This document shows positions 62,501 to 64,000 of a stretch of DNA of 64,000 nucleotides, piece by piece. Where the stretch lies: NCBI GenBank assembly GCA_023634235.1, contig JAMKCF010000014.1, positions 620,001-684,000 on the forward strand, read 5' to 3'. The stretch is from Pisaster brevispinus (Eukaryota; Echinodermata; Asteroidea; Forcipulatida; Asteriidae). The notes beneath the pieces are model-generated. The model saw nothing but the letters and a program-made list of their open reading frames with translations. It did no database searches and was not told the origin of the DNA. Positions within the stretch are counted from its first letter, which is position 1. Each line of letters opens with the position of its first letter. Position numbers and translations under genes: made by a program.

Positions 62501-63238
62501 TGTGAATGTTTCCAATTTTAGAGCAAAATTTGATAAAAATGCAAGGCTTACCCCTTGTGATTTTTTCCAATTTTAGAGCAAAATTTTGACAAAAATGCAA
62601 GGCTTACCCCTTGTGATTTTTTCCAATTTTAGAGCAAAATTTGATAAAAATGTAAGGCTTACCCCTTGTGATTTTTTCCAATTTTAGAGCAAAATGTGAC
62701 AAAAATGCAAGGCTTACCCCTTGTGATTTTTTCCAATTTAAGAGCAAATTTTGACAAAAATGCAAGGCTTACCCCTTTTGACTTTTTCCAATTTTAGAGC
62801 AAAATTTGATAAAAATGCAAGGCTTACCCCTTGTGATTTTTTCCAATTTTAGAGCAAATTTTGACAAAAATGCAAGGCTTACCCCTTGTGATTTTTTCCA
62901 ATTTTAGAGCAAAATTTGATAAAAATGCAAGGCTTACCCCTTGTGATTTTTTCCAATTTTAGAGCAAAATTTGATAAAGATGTAAGGCTTACCCCTTGTG
63001 ATTTTTTCAAATTTTAGAGCAAAATTTGATAAAAATATAAGGCTTACCCCTTGTGATTTTTTCCAATTTTAGAGCAAAATTTGATAAAAATGCAAGGCTT
63101 ACCCCTTGTGATTTTTTCCAATTTTAGAGCAAAATTTGATAAAAATGCAAGGCTTACCGCTTGTGATTTTTTCCAATATTAGATCAAATTTTGATAAAAA
63201 TGTAAGGCCCACCCCTTGTTTTGTTTTTTTCAATTTAT
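56523..63238 (+). repeat. 55-bp satellite array, about 120 monomers (direct orientation)
   Basis: The unit is gcaaggcttaccccttgtga, ttttttccaattttagagca, aaatttgataaaaat. Two alternating forms exist in the last third (aaatttgataaaaatg and aattttgacaaaaatg), with frequent single-base indels giving 54-57 bp. Higher-order repeats are visible: 110 bp (58200-58450), 495 bp (61781 vs 62276, three diagnostic variants in register) and about 1.33 kb (59578-59920 vs 60905-61250). Long open frames on both strands are a by-product of the periodicity and are not genes. Confidence 0.97.
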
Positions 63239-63397
63239 GGCCTTGCATTTTATCAAACTTTTTGCCGAATCTGAAAAAAATCATAAGGGATAAGCCTTAC
63301 TTTTTAATCAAATTTTGCCCTAAAATTGAAAAAAATCACATGCGGTAAGCCTTACATTTTTATCAAATTTTGCTCTAAAATTGGAAAAAAATCATCA
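63239..63397 (-). repeat. Inverted satellite monomers
   Basis: Three monomers in reverse orientation (e.g. gtaagccttacatttttatc, then aaattttgctctaaaattgg). They meet the direct array at about 63238 within a diverged transition unit. Confidence 0.93.
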
Positions 63398-63944
63398 AAA
63401 ATCAAAAATCATTATTATTATTATTTATTTGAACAAAACACAAATACAAAGGAGCAAATACAAGAAGATGAATAAAGAAGTAAACCGGACAAAAGCAAAA
63501 AAAGTAAGCAATAGAAAACAAACAACTTAGTAAGTAGGCCCTAGAAAAATAATCAGTAATAAGTGTGAACAAATAATTAATATTTAGGTAAATAAAGTAA
63601 ATAAATAAGTGAACGTATACAAATTTAACATGAAAAATAAGAGTTAACAATAATAATTATAATAATAATACAAATAATAGTAATTATAATAATAATAATA
63701 GAAACAAATAAATGGAAAAAGACAACTAGGGACCAGAATGGATTGAGTGAGTGAGGATGGGGCATGCAAGAGGGGAACACAACCACAAAACTAGGAAAGA
63801 AAACACGGGGGAAAACAAGACAAAGTCATGCGGGTCAGGGACAACAAAAGTAAACTAAATTACTGTTGCTCAGAAGCATGCTGCCCCACGCATGACCTAT
63901 TTGCTGAAGATGCAAAGAATCATTTTGCCTTTTAAATAAATGTT
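63398..63944. other. AT-rich insertion between inverted satellite blocks
   Basis: Starts with (att)n and ttatttgaacaaaacac, followed by A-rich, (aat)n-rich sequence and a more mixed stretch at 63740-63930. The layout resembles an antisense retroposon 3' end like 18211. No coding motif is seen. Confidence 0.45.
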
Positions 63945-63990
63945 GGCCCAAAATTGAAAAAATCACAAGTGCTTACTACACCGTTTGATT
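63945..63990 (-). repeat. Diverged inverted satellite fragment at window edge
   Basis: ggcccaaaattgaaaaaatc followed by acaagtgcttac is the reverse complement of a satellite monomer half, in the same orientation as 63239-63397. Confidence 0.6.
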
Positions 63991-64000
63991 TCATGGTCTA

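Noticed and set aside
56968..63348. Long repetitive open frames on both strands (KLEKITRGKPCIFIKF-type and mirror frames)
   Set aside because: They follow from a 55-bp monomer lacking stops in some frames and run on both strands of the same DNA; no start context, no splice support, constant indels.
47741..63397. CRISPR array
   Set aside because: Units are contiguous and near identical, with no unique spacers, and the genome is eukaryotic.

Overview
This is a 64 kb piece of an AT-rich animal nuclear genome. Genes are split by GT-AG introns and widely spaced, with abundant tRNA-derived SINEs, truncated non-LTR retrotransposon ends, foldback MITEs and long tandem arrays. EGF-repeat exon structure, an intron-rich esterase D and the style of the dispersed repeats fit a marine invertebrate deuterostome such as an echinoderm or hemichordate. 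That placement is inference; no single sequence here proves the species. All gene models were built by hand from splice sites and reading-frame continuity.

Three protein-coding genes are supported. (1) Plus strand, 12192-24940: the 3' part of a type I membrane protein with five complete and one partial EGF repeats, one transmembrane helix and a short cytoplasmic tail (318 codons visible, 5' exons missing). It resembles DNER/Delta-like non-canonical ligands, but the name is tentative. (2) Minus strand, 31620-35565: complete esterase D / S-formylglutathione hydrolase (284 aa, ten coding exons, intact Ser-Asp-His triad). (3) Plus strand, 36494-55361: complete 598-aa multi-pass membrane protein in 18 coding exons with an AAAP/amino-acid-permease-like first-helix motif; exon lengths sum to an exact open frame. 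Genes 2 and 3 are divergent and may share a promoter region of a few hundred bases.

Layout: 1-12191 non-coding with dispersed repeats; 12192-24940 EGF receptor gene with large introns; 24941-31619 3' UTR and intergenic repeats; 31620-35565 ESD; 35566-36493 shared 5' region; 36494-55361 permease-like gene; 55362-56522 3' flank; 56523-63397 an array of about 125 monomers of a 55-bp satellite, inverted near 63238; 63398-63940 AT-rich insertion; inverted satellite-like sequence resumes at about 63945.

The most unusual biology is in the permease-like gene. The 3' end of coding exon 12 together with its splice donor is amplified into about 39 tandem copies (47741-52741), almost all with an intact GTGAGT donor. 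The start of the last exon together with its splice acceptor is present in three tandem copies 70 bp apart (55070-55270), each a plausible acceptor with a different C-terminus. Introns of the same gene also carry a TIR element, a near-perfect foldback element with TAA flanks, a SINE and a LINE tail.
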